Program-made: the position numbers and the translations under genes
Part shown: positions 35,775 to 43,785 of the stretch, one piece after another
Numbering within the stretch: the first letter of the stretch is position 1
How the letters are laid out: each line of letters begins with the position of its first letter
Source of the DNA: Pseudomonadota bacterium
GTDB taxonomy: Bacteria > Pseudomonadota > Alphaproteobacteria > Rhizobiales > Beijerinckiaceae
Reading direction: 5' to 3'
DNA: 64,000 nucleotides
NCBI GenBank assembly: GCA_020161575.1
Contig: JAIUNR010000005.1
Span: 237,147-301,146 of the forward strand
Notes under the pieces: model-generated
The model's input: the letters and a program-made list of their open reading frames with translations, nothing else
The model's database searches: none
Told to the model about the DNA's origin: nothing

Positions 35775-36088
35775 CCCTGTTCGCGGGGCGTGCCCCTGTT
35801 GGATCCCGCCGCCCGGACCTTTGGTCTCGTCGCGGCAATGTCTGACTGCCTGTTGTTCCGGCGGGTTTGCCCCGCTCGTGATGCAAGAGTGAGCGTTAAG
35901 CGTTGCGCATTCCTTTATCGGTGCGCTGGCACACAAAACGCGGTGAAGGCTTTGCAAGCGAACGCTGTTAACGCGCCCTTGCCGCGCTGGCGCGAAGTGT
36001 TGGCATGCGCTTTGGGCATTTCCTGCTGCCCCCTCGCCGTGCCATCATCCAGACGAGTCCTTTTTCTTCCCCTCAAATGGAATGCACC
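35775..36088. other. 314-base gap between hypothetical gene and dipeptidase
   Basis: No gene supported here. It holds one near-exact copy of the palindromic motif (35921-35934). Both flanking genes are transcribed away from it, so their promoters must lie inside. If the hypothetical gene starts at 35957, the motif would be inside its coding part. Confidence 0.4.
35921..35934. promoter_or_regulatory. Near-exact copy of the GTGCGCTGGCGCAC motif
   Basis: GTGCGCTGGCACAC, one base different from the exact copies at 5950-5963 and 44344-44357. It lies in a divergent gap, as expected of an operator. Confidence 0.35.
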
Positions 36089-37231
36089 ATGAATACGCCT
36101 GACAGAATCGTCGCGGACGATGCCGCCGCCACGGCCCTCCTTGACCGGATCACACTGATCGACGGCCATAACGACATGCCCTTCGTGATCTGGTCCGATC
36201 CCGATGCACGGGGGGATGTCCGCCTGTGGGATGCGCGCAAGCGCCATCCCGAAACCGACACCGATATCCCGCGCCTGCGCGCCGGCCGCGTCGCCACGCA
36301 GATCAATACGGCTTTCATTCCCACGATGATCGCCCATCCGATCCGTACGCGCCTGGAGGTCATCGACGTGATGCTCCAGCTCGAACAGCTCTATCCCGAT
36401 GTCTTTCACCCCGTCCTGAAACCCGACGACATCGCCGCGGCCAAGAAGGCGGGCAAGATCGGGCAATTGAAGGCCGTCGAAGGGCTGGTGGGTGTCGATC
36501 GCGTGGGCCATCTCAGGCTTTTCCACGCGATGGGAATTCGCCTCGTCACGCTTTGCCATAACGAGACGCTGCCCTTCATCGACAGCGCCACGGACAAGCC
36601 GGGCGCGACCCCGCTTTCCACCTTCGGAGCCGAGATCATCGCGGAAATGGAGCGGCTCGGCCTCGTGATCGATATGGCGCATGTCTCACCGGCGGCGCAG
36701 CACGCGGTGATGGATGTCGCGAAGGGGCCGGTGATCATCAGCCACGCGAATGCACGCGCGCTCTGCTCGCATCCGCGCAACGCGCCCGATGACGTGATCC
36801 GCCGCATCGCCGACAAGGGCGGGATCGTCATGCCGACCTTTGTCCCCACCTTCCTGGAGCAGGTGGCCTACAGCAAGCTGCTTCCGGTGATGGATGGCAT
36901 GGGAAAAGCAAAGGAAGGCGTGGACAAGGCGGAATATGAAGCCGCCCGCAAAGCGGCCTTCGCGGCCTTCACCAAGAACGGCGTCGAATTGCTGATCGAC
37001 CATATCGAGCACATGCGCAATCTCGTTGGCATCGAAGGGCTCGGAATCGGTTCGGATTTCTATGGCGGGCACAACCCGCCGGGCCTGGAGGATGCCTCCT
37101 GCTTCCCGGCCCTGTTCTCGGCGCTCATGCGCCGCGGCTGGAAGACTGGCGATCTCGAGAAAATCGCGGGTGACAACTTTCTCCGCGTCTGGCGCGCTGT
37201 CTGGCGCGATACACCGGCCATGACGGCCTGA
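36089..37231 (+). CDS. Membrane dipeptidase family protein (peptidase M19)
   Basis: 380 residues from ATG 36089 (ATG 36077 would add four). Zn-dependent renal-dipeptidase family: DGHNDMPF supplies the first His and Asp ligands, AVEGL the bridging Glu, DMAHVSP and ISHANAR the His ligands, and LGIGSDFYGGHN closes the active site. Members cleave dipeptides, including some with D-residues or beta-lactams. No signal peptide was found, so it is probably cytosolic. A terminator follows directly. Confidence 0.92.
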   Translation: MNTPDRIVADDAAATALLDRITLIDGHNDMPFVIWSDPDARGDVRLWDARKRHPETDTDIPRLRAGRVATQINTAFIPTMIAHPIRTRLEVIDVMLQLEQLYPDVFHPVLKPDDIAAAKKAGKIGQLKAVEGLVGVDRVGHLRLFHAMGIRLVTLCHNETLPFIDSATDKPGATPLSTFGAEIIAEMERLGLVIDMAHVSPAAQHAVMDVAKGPVIISHANARALCSHPRNAPDDVIRRIADKGGIVMPTFVPTFLEQVAYSKLLPVMDGMGKAKEGVDKAEYEAARKAAFAAFTKNGVELLIDHIEHMRNLVGIEGLGIGSDFYGGHNPPGLEDASCFPALFSALMRRGWKTGDLEKIAGDNFLRVWRAVWRDTPAMTA

Positions 37232-37235
37232 AGAG

Positions 37236-37262
37236 AAAGGCCGGCTTTTCAGCCGGCCTTTC
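37236..37262 (+). terminator. Terminator after the dipeptidase gene
   Basis: AAAGGCCGGC/GCCGGCCTTT with a TTTTCA loop, 4 bases after the stop codon, followed by TCCC. The strong stem includes its own T-run. Confidence 0.85.
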
Positions 37263-37326
37263 CCTCCCCCAGCCCTGTTGCATTCCGGGCCCGCCCTCAA
37301 GGGGAGCCCGGAAACAGGCAAACAGG

Positions 37327-38178
37327 TCAATATGCCATCAGCAGCGGCGTCACGGCGTTCTGCGTCAGTTCGACAGTCACGCCGCCGAGCAGGAATTCGC
37401 GCAGGCGCGAATGGCCGAAACCGCCGGTGATCAGGATGTCGGCACCGCTCGCCTGAGCATGGCTATCCAGAACCGCCGCGACGCTCTTGCCGGCGCGGGG
37501 AACATCGCTCAGCGTCACCTTGAGCCCCTTGCGAGCGAGATGGCGGGCGAAGTCAGCCGCCGGCAGCGCGCCGGAGAGGTCCTTTTCACCGCTCACCGTG
37601 ACGATCTCGATGGTTTCGAGCGCCGGGAAGGCGTCGATCGCATCGGAAACCGCCCGGACGGCGTGGGACGAACCATCCCAGCCCACCACGGCCTTCGTCA
37701 CACGCCCCACAGGCGCGCGGCGCGGGCTCGCGATCAGGACCGGGCGCCCGGAATGGAAAAGGGCCTCTTCGAGCAGCATTTCAGTGGTATCGAGCGCGCC
37801 ATGCGGCTGGTCGATCACGACGATATCCGCGGTGCGTGCAATAAAGGCCGCCTTTTCCGCGACATCGCCGAAAGGACCGCTGACCACCGCGATATCGAGA
37901 TCAACACCTGCAGCCTTGGCGTCCGCCTTGAAGGTCTCGGCGAAACTGTCAGCCTTGGCCTTGGACTTCTGGTTGACCTCGGCGGCAATCGAAGCGCTCA
38001 TCGAGGTCCAGAACGGTGTGTAGGGCGCCGTGAAGACCTGCACGCCGATAATCGCGCTCAGATGCGCGCCCGTTTCAGCGGCAAGCGCAATCGCCTGCTT
38101 CATAGCCGCGACCGGCATTTCATCGGCTGCGCGGATCAGACACGCAACATCGACCGGGCCGGATTTGGACTTGGACAT
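37327..38178 (-). CDS. Universal stress protein with two UspA-like halves
   Basis: 283 residues. Two UspA-like alpha/beta domains: the N-terminal half is degenerate, and the C-terminal half keeps an ATP-binding-type end (GADILITGGFGHSRLREFLLGGVTVELTQNAVTPLL), where G-2x-G-9x-G(S/T) is recognisable with Val in place of Ser. Such tandem USP proteins help survival of starvation, oxidative or low-oxygen stress by unclear means. It lies next to the nitric-oxide module at 38329-39400, which would fit a stress setting, but no common promoter is seen. Confidence 0.88.
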   Translation of the reverse strand: MSKSKSGPVDVACLIRAADEMPVAAMKQAIALAAETGAHLSAIIGVQVFTAPYTPFWTSMSASIAAEVNQKSKAKADSFAETFKADAKAAGVDLDIAVVSGPFGDVAEKAAFIARTADIVVIDQPHGALDTTEMLLEEALFHSGRPVLIASPRRAPVGRVTKAVVGWDGSSHAVRAVSDAIDAFPALETIEIVTVSGEKDLSGALPAADFARHLARKGLKVTLSDVPRAGKSVAAVLDSHAQASGADILITGGFGHSRLREFLLGGVTVELTQNAVTPLLMAY

Positions 38179-38328
38179 GAGACCTCCTTGAACTGCATTC
38201 CATGCATCGCATGAAGCGATGGATTATGGCATGATAAAGATCAAGGAGGCAGCAGCCTTAACGACGCAAACACATCCGGAAGGGATGCCCGGCGCCAACC
38301 AGAGCGTCGCAGGTTACAGGGAAGCTTC

Positions 38329-38817
38329 TCAGCCTCCGGCAGCGAGCGGCGCCGGAAAACGCGGCGGGCCGTCTCCTGCTTCAGCGGTCGCGATCGCGAA
38401 ACGCAGGCTGTCGGCGATGCGCGTCGCCCTCTCCATGAAAAGCGCGGCGATCTCTGCCGTGCAAAGGCGGGCCGTCACCTGCCCGAACAGCGCCAGCCAG
38501 TGCCGGAAATGCGCATCCTCCACGCCAAGCTGGAGATGCGCCGGCACGGGTTTGCCCTTGTAGCTGCCTGTCAGCAGCAGAACCGAGGACCAGAATTCAA
38601 CCATGGTCTCGAGATGGGCCGGCCAGCGCTCCGGCGCGATCCGTTTGCCGAAGATCGGCCCCAGCAGCGCATCGGCGCGAATCTCATCGTAGAAGGCATG
38701 AACGACCTGGCTTATCAGGTCGCGCGTAATTCCGAGCTGGCGTCCCGGTGCGTGATCACGGTGTGACACGGCGCGCACGGCCTCCACGACCGGCGATTGA
38801 GACTTATCCTGCGGCAT
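38329..38817 (-). CDS. Group III truncated haemoglobin
   Basis: 162 residues from ATG 38817 with AAGGAGCG upstream. The sequence FYDEIRADALLGPIFGKRI, then HLETMVEFWSSVLLLTGSYKGKP and HFRHWLALFGQVT fits group III truncated globins, which bind haem and are linked to nitric oxide or peroxide handling. The proximal His is the one in HFRHW. About 25 residues at the N-terminus are extra and charged. It is divergent from an NsrR-type regulator and shares its operators, so nitric-oxide detoxification is the best guess. Confidence 0.9.
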   Translation of the reverse strand: MPQDKSQSPVVEAVRAVSHRDHAPGRQLGITRDLISQVVHAFYDEIRADALLGPIFGKRIAPERWPAHLETMVEFWSSVLLLTGSYKGKPVPAHLQLGVEDAHFRHWLALFGQVTARLCTAEIAALFMERATRIADSLRFAIATAEAGDGPPRFPAPLAAGG

Positions 38818-38830
38818 GGCCGCGCTCCTT

Positions 38831-38853
38831 AAATATGCATTTTCGATGCTTTA
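38831..38853. promoter_or_regulatory. NsrR-type operator, copy 1
   Basis: AAATATGCATTTTCGATGCTTTA (23 bases, given here as two parts: AAATATGCATTT and TCGATGCTTTA). It resembles the NsrR consensus of two AAGATGCATTT-like half sites. It lies next to the globin start codon, over or just after its promoter. Confidence 0.6.
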
Positions 38854-38875
38854 TATAATCGCGGCTTCCAAAAGC

Positions 38876-38894
38876 AATATCTTTGATGCATATT
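38876..38894. promoter_or_regulatory. NsrR-type operator, copy 2
   Basis: AATATCTTTGATGCATATT, 19 bases, nearly palindromic, with the ATGCAT core of NsrR sites. It lies 20 bases before the regulator's own start codon and so could give autorepression. Confidence 0.6.
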
Positions 38895-38914
38895 ATTCCC
38901 AAAGAGGATCGCCC

Positions 38915-39400
38915 ATGCATCTCACTCTTCAGACCGACTACGCCCTGCGCGTGATGATGTTCGCCGTCACGCAGGCGCGCATGGCGCCCGACACCCTTTT
39001 TTCCGTCGAGGATGTCGCCGATGCATATGGCATCTCGCGCAATCATCTCATGAAGATCGTCCAGCGACTGGCGGCGGAAGGTTATCTCGCCAGCTTTCGT
39101 GGCCGCAATGGCGGGCTGCGGCTTGGCAAGCCTGCGGAGACGATCCGGCTCGGGGGGCTCGTGCGCTTTCTAGAGGAAGATTTCGAGATCGTCGCCTGTT
39201 TCGGCGATAACGGGCGCTGCCGCATCGGCGGTTGCTGTGGCTTGCAGGGCGCCTTCGCGCAGGCGCTGGAGGCGTTTTTCGCGACACTCGACCAGTTCAC
39301 CCTGGCGGATATGGTGCTGGGCGGACGTGCGATGGCCGTGCTTGCCCCAATGCTTCAGGCACGTGGCAGGCAGGCTCTGAGCGCCTCCACCTCTTCCTGA
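38915..39400 (+). CDS. nsrR: Rrf2 family regulator, NsrR type
   Basis: 161 residues from ATG 38915 (AGAGGAT upstream). Winged-helix Rrf2 protein: LQTDYALRVMMFAV, VEDVADAYGISRNHLMKIVQRLAAEGYL and GRNGGLRLGKP. The iron-sulfur region has Cys95, Cys102 and Cys107/108 (CFGDNGRCRIGGCC), as in NsrR, whose cluster reacts with nitric oxide. It should repress the divergent globin gene until NO destroys the cluster. Two NsrR-like boxes lie between the two genes. RirA and IscR relatives have different Cys spacing. Its 3' end overlaps the next gene's end by 46 bases on the other strand. Confidence 0.88.
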   Translation: MHLTLQTDYALRVMMFAVTQARMAPDTLFSVEDVADAYGISRNHLMKIVQRLAAEGYLASFRGRNGGLRLGKPAETIRLGGLVRFLEEDFEIVACFGDNGRCRIGGCCGLQGAFAQALEAFFATLDQFTLADMVLGGRAMAVLAPMLQARGRQALSASTSS

Positions 39401-39882
39401 AGCGCCGCGCGGGAGACAGGCGCGCCCACGGGCGCATCGGGGCGGGATGAAGCGAAACGCGCGAGCATCGCTTCGAGCATCGCGCGTTTCTCGTCCTTCT
39501 CGCCAAGCGGATTGAGCGCCACGAAATAGGCGCAGGCAGCGACATGCAGCAGCAAGCCGTTGCGTTCGGCGAAGGTGCAGACCTGCCGGATCGTTGCTAC
39601 GGAGAACATATCCTGCCGACCGCGCAGGATCAGCGGAATGCCGATCATCGCCACGGTCGCCCCCGCGTCGCCCTTCAGCGCATCCTTGCGCGCGCGATCC
39701 AGCGCAGGGCCGGGGTCCTCTTTTTCGATCGCTCTGGAACCGGCATCGACGTAATGCGCAACGATCCGATCCAACCGTTTGACCAGATCCGAGCAATCCG
39801 GCGCGGATTGTGCGCGGGCCAATCCTGCCAGCGCGCCAAGCAGGAGGCTAGCTGCCAGCGCCCTGCCCGCCCAGAGCGGCAA
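39355..39882 (-). CDS. Hypothetical exported protein
   Basis: About 175 residues if started at TTG 39882, placed so that a signal peptide (WAGRALAASLLLGALAGLARAQ) begins the protein; no good ribosome binding site is seen. The mature part is helical with four Cys, some of which may pair (PDCSDLVKRLDRI, RQVCTFAERNG, ACAYF, ALRACLPRA). No known domain recognised. It begins inside the 3' end of the ATP12-type gene and its end overlaps the nsrR 3' end on the opposite strand. Confidence 0.55.
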   Translation of the reverse strand: MPLWAGRALAASLLLGALAGLARAQSAPDCSDLVKRLDRIVAHYVDAGSRAIEKEDPGPALDRARKDALKGDAGATVAMIGIPLILRGRQDMFSVATIRQVCTFAERNGLLLHVAACAYFVALNPLGEKDEKRAMLEAMLARFASSRPDAPVGAPVSRAALQEEVEALRACLPRA

Positions 39883-40678
39883 GCAAGGCCGCCGCAGCCA
39901 GGAAATCGCGTTCGCGCGCCATGCGGAAACCGGCGGCTTCCTCGTCCGCGCCCCAAAGGGCGATCTCGAAATCAGCATCAACCTCTCCTGCCGCGAATCC
40001 GGCTTCCGGCGTCACCGCACCTTCCGCAACGGCGAGCGCGATCAGAGCGGAGCCGGAAATTGTGGTCAAGACATGGAAAGCCGCGAGTTTTTCGGGCGCA
40101 TGAAAGGGTTCGAGCGCAGCGGCCAGCGCCGCGATGGCTTCCGCGGGCTGCTCCACGAAACCGATCCCCTCCGCAAGGCGGAAGCGGGCGCCGTGCCTAT
40201 CGCGCATATGCGCAATAACGGGGTCCCAATGACGGGATTCGAGCGCGACAAGCTTCTCCGGATCGCCGGCGCGATAGCAGACGAGATCGGAACGCGCGTA
40301 TTTGACGATATCAACCGCCACCGCTTCCGCAGCCTCGGTGACATGATCGATGGCGGCATGGAGGATGCGCGTCACCGGCATGCTGGCGGGGTCGATGCGC
40401 TCTGCTTGCGCGGCCCATTCATCGGCCAGAAGCGCCGCGGCCTGCGGTGTGGAAGCCGCAAGCATGTGACGAAGCTTGGTGCGCGCCGGGCGGCCATCGA
40501 GCAGCAGCACATGCCTGCCCTCCTGCAAATCGGTCGAAACCGCCTTGTAGAAGCGTTTGGGCAATTCGCGCTTCTGCGCGGCGCGAGCCGTGCGGACAGG
40601 GTCGTAGCGCGCGGGGTCCTCGCCATCGCCGAACCAATCGGAAATGAGGGGGCGCTTTTCAGGTGTCTCATTGCTCAT
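39848..40678 (-). CDS. ATP12 family ATP synthase F1 assembly chaperone
   Basis: 276 residues. ATP12 proteins bind F1 alpha subunits during assembly of ATP synthase; alphaproteobacteria keep the family. Blocks seen: KRFYKAVSTDLQEGRHVLLLDGRPARTKLRHML, then AALLADEWAAQAERIDPASMPVTRI, SDLVCYRAG and SGSALIALAVAEGAVTPEAGFAAGEVDADFE (shown as separate motifs of one chain). The gene order RluC, PsiF-like, HAD, ATP12 on one strand is similar to that in other Rhizobiales. Start ATG 40678 has no close rival. Confidence 0.9.
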   Translation of the reverse strand: MSNETPEKRPLISDWFGDGEDPARYDPVRTARAAQKRELPKRFYKAVSTDLQEGRHVLLLDGRPARTKLRHMLAASTPQAAALLADEWAAQAERIDPASMPVTRILHAAIDHVTEAAEAVAVDIVKYARSDLVCYRAGDPEKLVALESRHWDPVIAHMRDRHGARFRLAEGIGFVEQPAEAIAALAAALEPFHAPEKLAAFHVLTTISGSALIALAVAEGAVTPEAGFAAGEVDADFEIALWGADEEAAGFRMARERDFLAAAALLAALGGQGAGS

Positions 40679-40693
40679 GGGAAGCGGATAGGC

Positions 40694-41386
40694 TCAGCCG
40701 TCGGCAGATTCAACCGTGATATCGCCCCGCACCGCGAAGCTGTCGATCCTCCGGCGCAGATCGGCGGCATCCGCAGCGATCGCATCGGCGCCTTCGGCAC
40801 GAAGCCGGTCCGGGGCCTGGAACCCCCAGCCGACGCCCAGCGCATAAATTCCCGCCCGTTTGGCCATGATCATGTCGAAGGAGGAATCGCCGATCATCAG
40901 CGCATTGCCCGCCGGAACGCCCGTTTCCGCCAGCGCGCGGTGGATCATGCCGGGATCAGGCTTGGAAGGTGCGTCGTCCGCCGTCTGGATCGAGGCAAAA
41001 TACCCCTCCCAGCCCTGTTTCCTGAGGAGATGGTTCACACCGCGGCGCGCCTTGCCGGTCGCGATCGCGAGCGTGAAACGCGGATCGGTATGAAGCTGCG
41101 CGATGAGGGCGCCCATGCCGGGGAAAAGCGGCTCGGAAATGGTGGCCTCGTTGCGCATCCGGTAGGCGGCATCGCGGTAGGCCGCCTCAAGCGCCGCGAC
41201 AGGGCCACCCGGCGCAAGGACCGCGAAAGTCTCGGGAAGTGAAAGGCCGACAATCGCCAGCGAAGCCTCGCGCGGCGGCGCGGGCACCCCGCAGGCGGCA
41301 AAAGCCACCGCCTGCGCTGCAATGATCATATCGGCGGAATCGACGATCGTGCCGTCGATATCGAAAATCAGAAGCGTCCGGGTCAC
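40694..41386 (-). CDS. HAD superfamily hydrolase (phosphoglycolate phosphatase-like)
   Basis: 230 residues from GTG 41386, whose GTGA overlaps the stop of the PsiF-repeat gene; an ATG at 41401 lies within that gene. HAD motifs: I FDIDGTIVDS, II LAIATGK, III Lys of KPDPGMIH and IV MIGDSSFDM. It is a small-molecule phosphatase of the Gph/PgmB type; the substrate is not predictable from sequence. It precedes the ATP12-type gene by 15 bases and is coupled to the gene before it. Confidence 0.9.
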   Translation of the reverse strand: MTRTLLIFDIDGTIVDSADMIIAAQAVAFAACGVPAPPREASLAIVGLSLPETFAVLAPGGPVAALEAAYRDAAYRMRNEATISEPLFPGMGALIAQLHTDPRFTLAIATGKARRGVNHLLRKQGWEGYFASIQTADDAPSKPDPGMIHRALAETGVPAGNALMIGDSSFDMIMAKRAGIYALGVGWGFQAPDRLRAEGADAIAADAADLRRRIDSFAVRGDITVESADG

Positions 41387-41844
41387 CCGCGCGTCATACA
41401 CGCCCGCATGTGGGAACGGAATGCCTGATCGCCGCGCTCAAGTTTTTTCTCCTGCGCTTCCTTGCGGCAGGTCGCGAGCTTGGCGAAATGGGGGTCCTTC
41501 TTACCCGCGCATTCGTCGATCGCGTTGCGGCGCTCATCTTCGGTCAGGCGCTGGTTCTTCACCTCGTCCCGGCAAGTACGCATCGTCTCGCGGCGCTTTT
41601 CCTGCTCCGCCTTGCGCCCCTGCCGGAAGGTCTCACGCTTTTCCGTCATGCATTTGCGCATCGCGTCGCGACGCGCATCGCCGCTCAGATCGCCTTTCAG
41701 CCCAGCCTCGCAGGCGGCGCGCGCATCCTGGCGCGCGGTTTTGGAATCGGGGGCCGGCGGGGTCTGGGCAAGCACAAGCCCAACCGTGAAAATGCAGATA
41801 CCGGCACCGAGTGTCACGGTTTTCAGAATTGTCGAGAATTTCAT
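41383..41844 (-). CDS. Exported PsiF-repeat protein
   Basis: 153 residues from ATG 41844. A signal peptide (LGAGICIFTVGLVLAQ) is followed by three PsiF-type repeats of about 35 residues, each with a pair of Cys: CEAGLKGDLSGDARRDAMRKC, CRDEVKNQRLTEDERRNAIDEC and CRKEAQ...RACMTRG. E. coli PsiF was found as phosphate-starvation inducible; its role is unknown. Charged, helical and probably periplasmic. A perfect 8-base hairpin lies one base before the start codon and includes part of the ribosome binding site. Confidence 0.8.
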   Translation of the reverse strand: MKFSTILKTVTLGAGICIFTVGLVLAQTPPAPDSKTARQDARAACEAGLKGDLSGDARRDAMRKCMTEKRETFRQGRKAEQEKRRETMRTCRDEVKNQRLTEDERRNAIDECAGKKDPHFAKLATCRKEAQEKKLERGDQAFRSHMRACMTRG

Positions 41845-41845
41845 C

Positions 41846-41875
41846 GGAGCCACCTCTTCTTGGTAATGTGGCTCC
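41846..41875 (-). promoter_or_regulatory. Hairpin over the PsiF-repeat gene ribosome binding site
   Basis: On the minus strand GGAGCCAC and GTGGCTCC pair perfectly across a 14-base loop that contains AAGAAGAG; the stem ends one base before ATG 41844. There is no T-run after it, so it is not a simple terminator. It could hide the ribosome binding site GAGGTGG. Confidence 0.55.
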
Positions 41876-41934
41876 TTATTAGCCCCCCGGTTTTGCCCGG
41901 AAAATTGCGGCAAGCTGAACTTTTCGTAACCTTG

Positions 41935-43011
41935 CTATTTCTCCGGCGCATTCTCGATCGGATCGTATTGGCCGGTATCGAAGCCGAGCAGATTCCAGCT
42001 CTGGAGCATATGCGGGGGAAGCGGCGCGGAAACATCGAGAAGGCGTCCGTCGCGCGGATGCGGGATCACGATCCGCCGCGCAAGCAGATGCAGGCGATTC
42101 TGGATACCGCCCGGCAATTGCCAGTTCTCCTTGTCGAAATATTTCGGATCGCCGACGATCGGATGGCCGATCTCGGCGGTATGCACGCGCAATTGATGCG
42201 TTCGCCCCGTCACCGGCTTCAGCGAGACCCAGGAGAGCTTCTGCGCCGCCGTATCCACCACGGCGTAATAGGTCAGCGCGTGATCCGCGCCCTCATCGCC
42301 ATGTTTGGCGACCTTCATTTTCTGGTCGCCATGCGCATCCGTGCCCTTGGCGAGCCAGGTCGAGACGCGCCCCTGCTTGACCTTGGGCACGCCTGGAACG
42401 AGCGCCCAGTAGATCTTGCGCGCGGCACGTGAGCGGAAGGTCTTCGCGAGCGTCGAGGCCGCCAGCCGCGATTTCGCCACGATCAGGCAGCCGGCCGTAT
42501 CCTTGTCGAGACGGTGGACAAGGCGGGGCTTCACGCCCTCCTTGTCGCGCAGGGCCTCGAGCATCCCGTCGATATGGCGCGTCATGCCCGAGCCGCCCTG
42601 CACCGCGATTCCATAGGGCTTGTTCAGGACCATCAGGTCCTTGTCCTCGTAGAGCGTGATCGATTTGAGGAAGGCCGCGTCATCCTTCGGCCCGCCCTTG
42701 CCCGGCTTGGCGGAGACGGGCTTCGCGCTGGCGGCGGCCGCGGCGGCTTTCGGCGCCTCCCCGGCATAGCGGATGCCCGGTTCGACCGGCGTGGGCTCCA
42801 TCGCTTTTTCCAGCGGGGGAATGCGCACCACCTGCCCCGGCTCGATCCGGGTCTCAGCCTTGGCGCGCCCTCCGTCGAGGCGCACCTGTCCGGTCCGGAG
42901 CAGCTTCTGGAGATGGCCGAAGGAAAGATCGGGGAAATGCGTCTTGAACCAACGGTCGAGGCGCATGCCCTCTTCATCGGCGGAAACGGTTCGGGTGGTG
43001 ACGGCGCTCAT
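41935..43011 (-). CDS. rluC: RluC/RluD family 23S rRNA pseudouridine synthase
   Basis: 358 residues from ATG 43011 (MSAVTTRTVSADEEG). An S4 RNA-binding domain at the N-terminus (MRLDRWFKTHFPDLSFGHLQ, then VRLDGGRAK) is followed by the pseudouridine synthase domain with catalytic Asp in RLVHRLDKDTAGCLIVAK, then GRTHQLRVHTAEIGHPIVGD. Typical RluC modifies 23S uridines 955, 2504 and 2580 in E. coli; positions here are not known. An Ala/Lys-rich linker after the S4 domain is longer than in enteric forms. Confidence 0.93.
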   Translation of the reverse strand: MSAVTTRTVSADEEGMRLDRWFKTHFPDLSFGHLQKLLRTGQVRLDGGRAKAETRIEPGQVVRIPPLEKAMEPTPVEPGIRYAGEAPKAAAAAASAKPVSAKPGKGGPKDDAAFLKSITLYEDKDLMVLNKPYGIAVQGGSGMTRHIDGMLEALRDKEGVKPRLVHRLDKDTAGCLIVAKSRLAASTLAKTFRSRAARKIYWALVPGVPKVKQGRVSTWLAKGTDAHGDQKMKVAKHGDEGADHALTYYAVVDTAAQKLSWVSLKPVTGRTHQLRVHTAEIGHPIVGDPKYFDKENWQLPGGIQNRLHLLARRIVIPHPRDGRLLDVSAPLPPHMLQSWNLLGFDTGQYDPIENAPEK

Positions 43012-43173
43012 GAAACAAATCCGGCTGAGGGAAACCTTGCTATCGCATTGATCCGTCTCGGCTGGAAGCCCTTTGCCCGGCATGCCTGCCATTCGGCGCG
43101 CCCTGTGCAGCGGGCCTGACGGGTGTTAGGGTATGGGCATTGATCCGATTGTGATTCGATTTCAAGGTGCCTG

Positions 43174-43785
43174 ATGACCCGTTTCCACGATGACGACGAC
43201 GATGAAAAGGACAAGGAAGGCGGCGCTGCGCCGCGCTCCCCCGCTTTCGATGCGCTGATGCTCAAGGCACGCAAGGTCTTTGTCGTCGGCGAGATCAATT
43301 CGCGCATGGCGAAGGACGTCGTGCTCCAGCTGCATGCCCTTGCTGCCGCGAGTGACGATCCGATCACGGTTTTCGTCTCCTCACCGGGCGGGCATGTCGA
43401 ATCCGGCGATCTCATTCATGACGCCATCCGCTTCATCAAGCCCAAGGTCTTCATGGTGGGCTCAGGCTGGGTGGCGAGCGCGGGCGCGCTGATCTACATC
43501 GCCGCCGAGAAGAAGAATCGCTTCTCGCTGCCCAATACCCGCTTCCTCCTGCATCAACCGGCCGGAGGCGTCGGCGGCAAGGTCACGGATATCTCGATCC
43601 AGGCCGCCGAAATCAGCAAGATGCGCGACAGGCTCAATGCGCTCTTCGCGCGCGAAACCGGCCAGAAGATCGACAAGATCGCAAAGGACACGGATCGCGA
43701 TTTCTGGATGAGCGCGCAGGAGGCGATCGATTACGGCCTCGTAAGCAAGATCATCACTTCGGAAAGCGAGATTCCGGGCCGCTGA
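43174..43785 (+). CDS. ClpP-type serine peptidase, acidic N-terminus
   Basis: 203 residues. ClpP fold with catalytic Ser102 (GSGWVASAGALIY), His127 (LLHQPAGG) and Asp176 (DRDFWMSAQEA). It differs from the housekeeping ClpP in its start, a His-(Asp)5-Glu stretch followed by Lys/Glu, and in the Ser motif (VASAG for the usual AASMG). Such second ClpP paralogues are common in alphaproteobacteria and their partner ATPase is not settled. No clpX or clpA gene is adjacent; clpA lies 32 kb away in the window. Confidence 0.9.
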   Translation: MTRFHDDDDDEKDKEGGAAPRSPAFDALMLKARKVFVVGEINSRMAKDVVLQLHALAAASDDPITVFVSSPGGHVESGDLIHDAIRFIKPKVFMVGSGWVASAGALIYIAAEKKNRFSLPNTRFLLHQPAGGVGGKVTDISIQAAEISKMRDRLNALFARETGQKIDKIAKDTDRDFWMSAQEAIDYGLVSKIITSESEIPGR

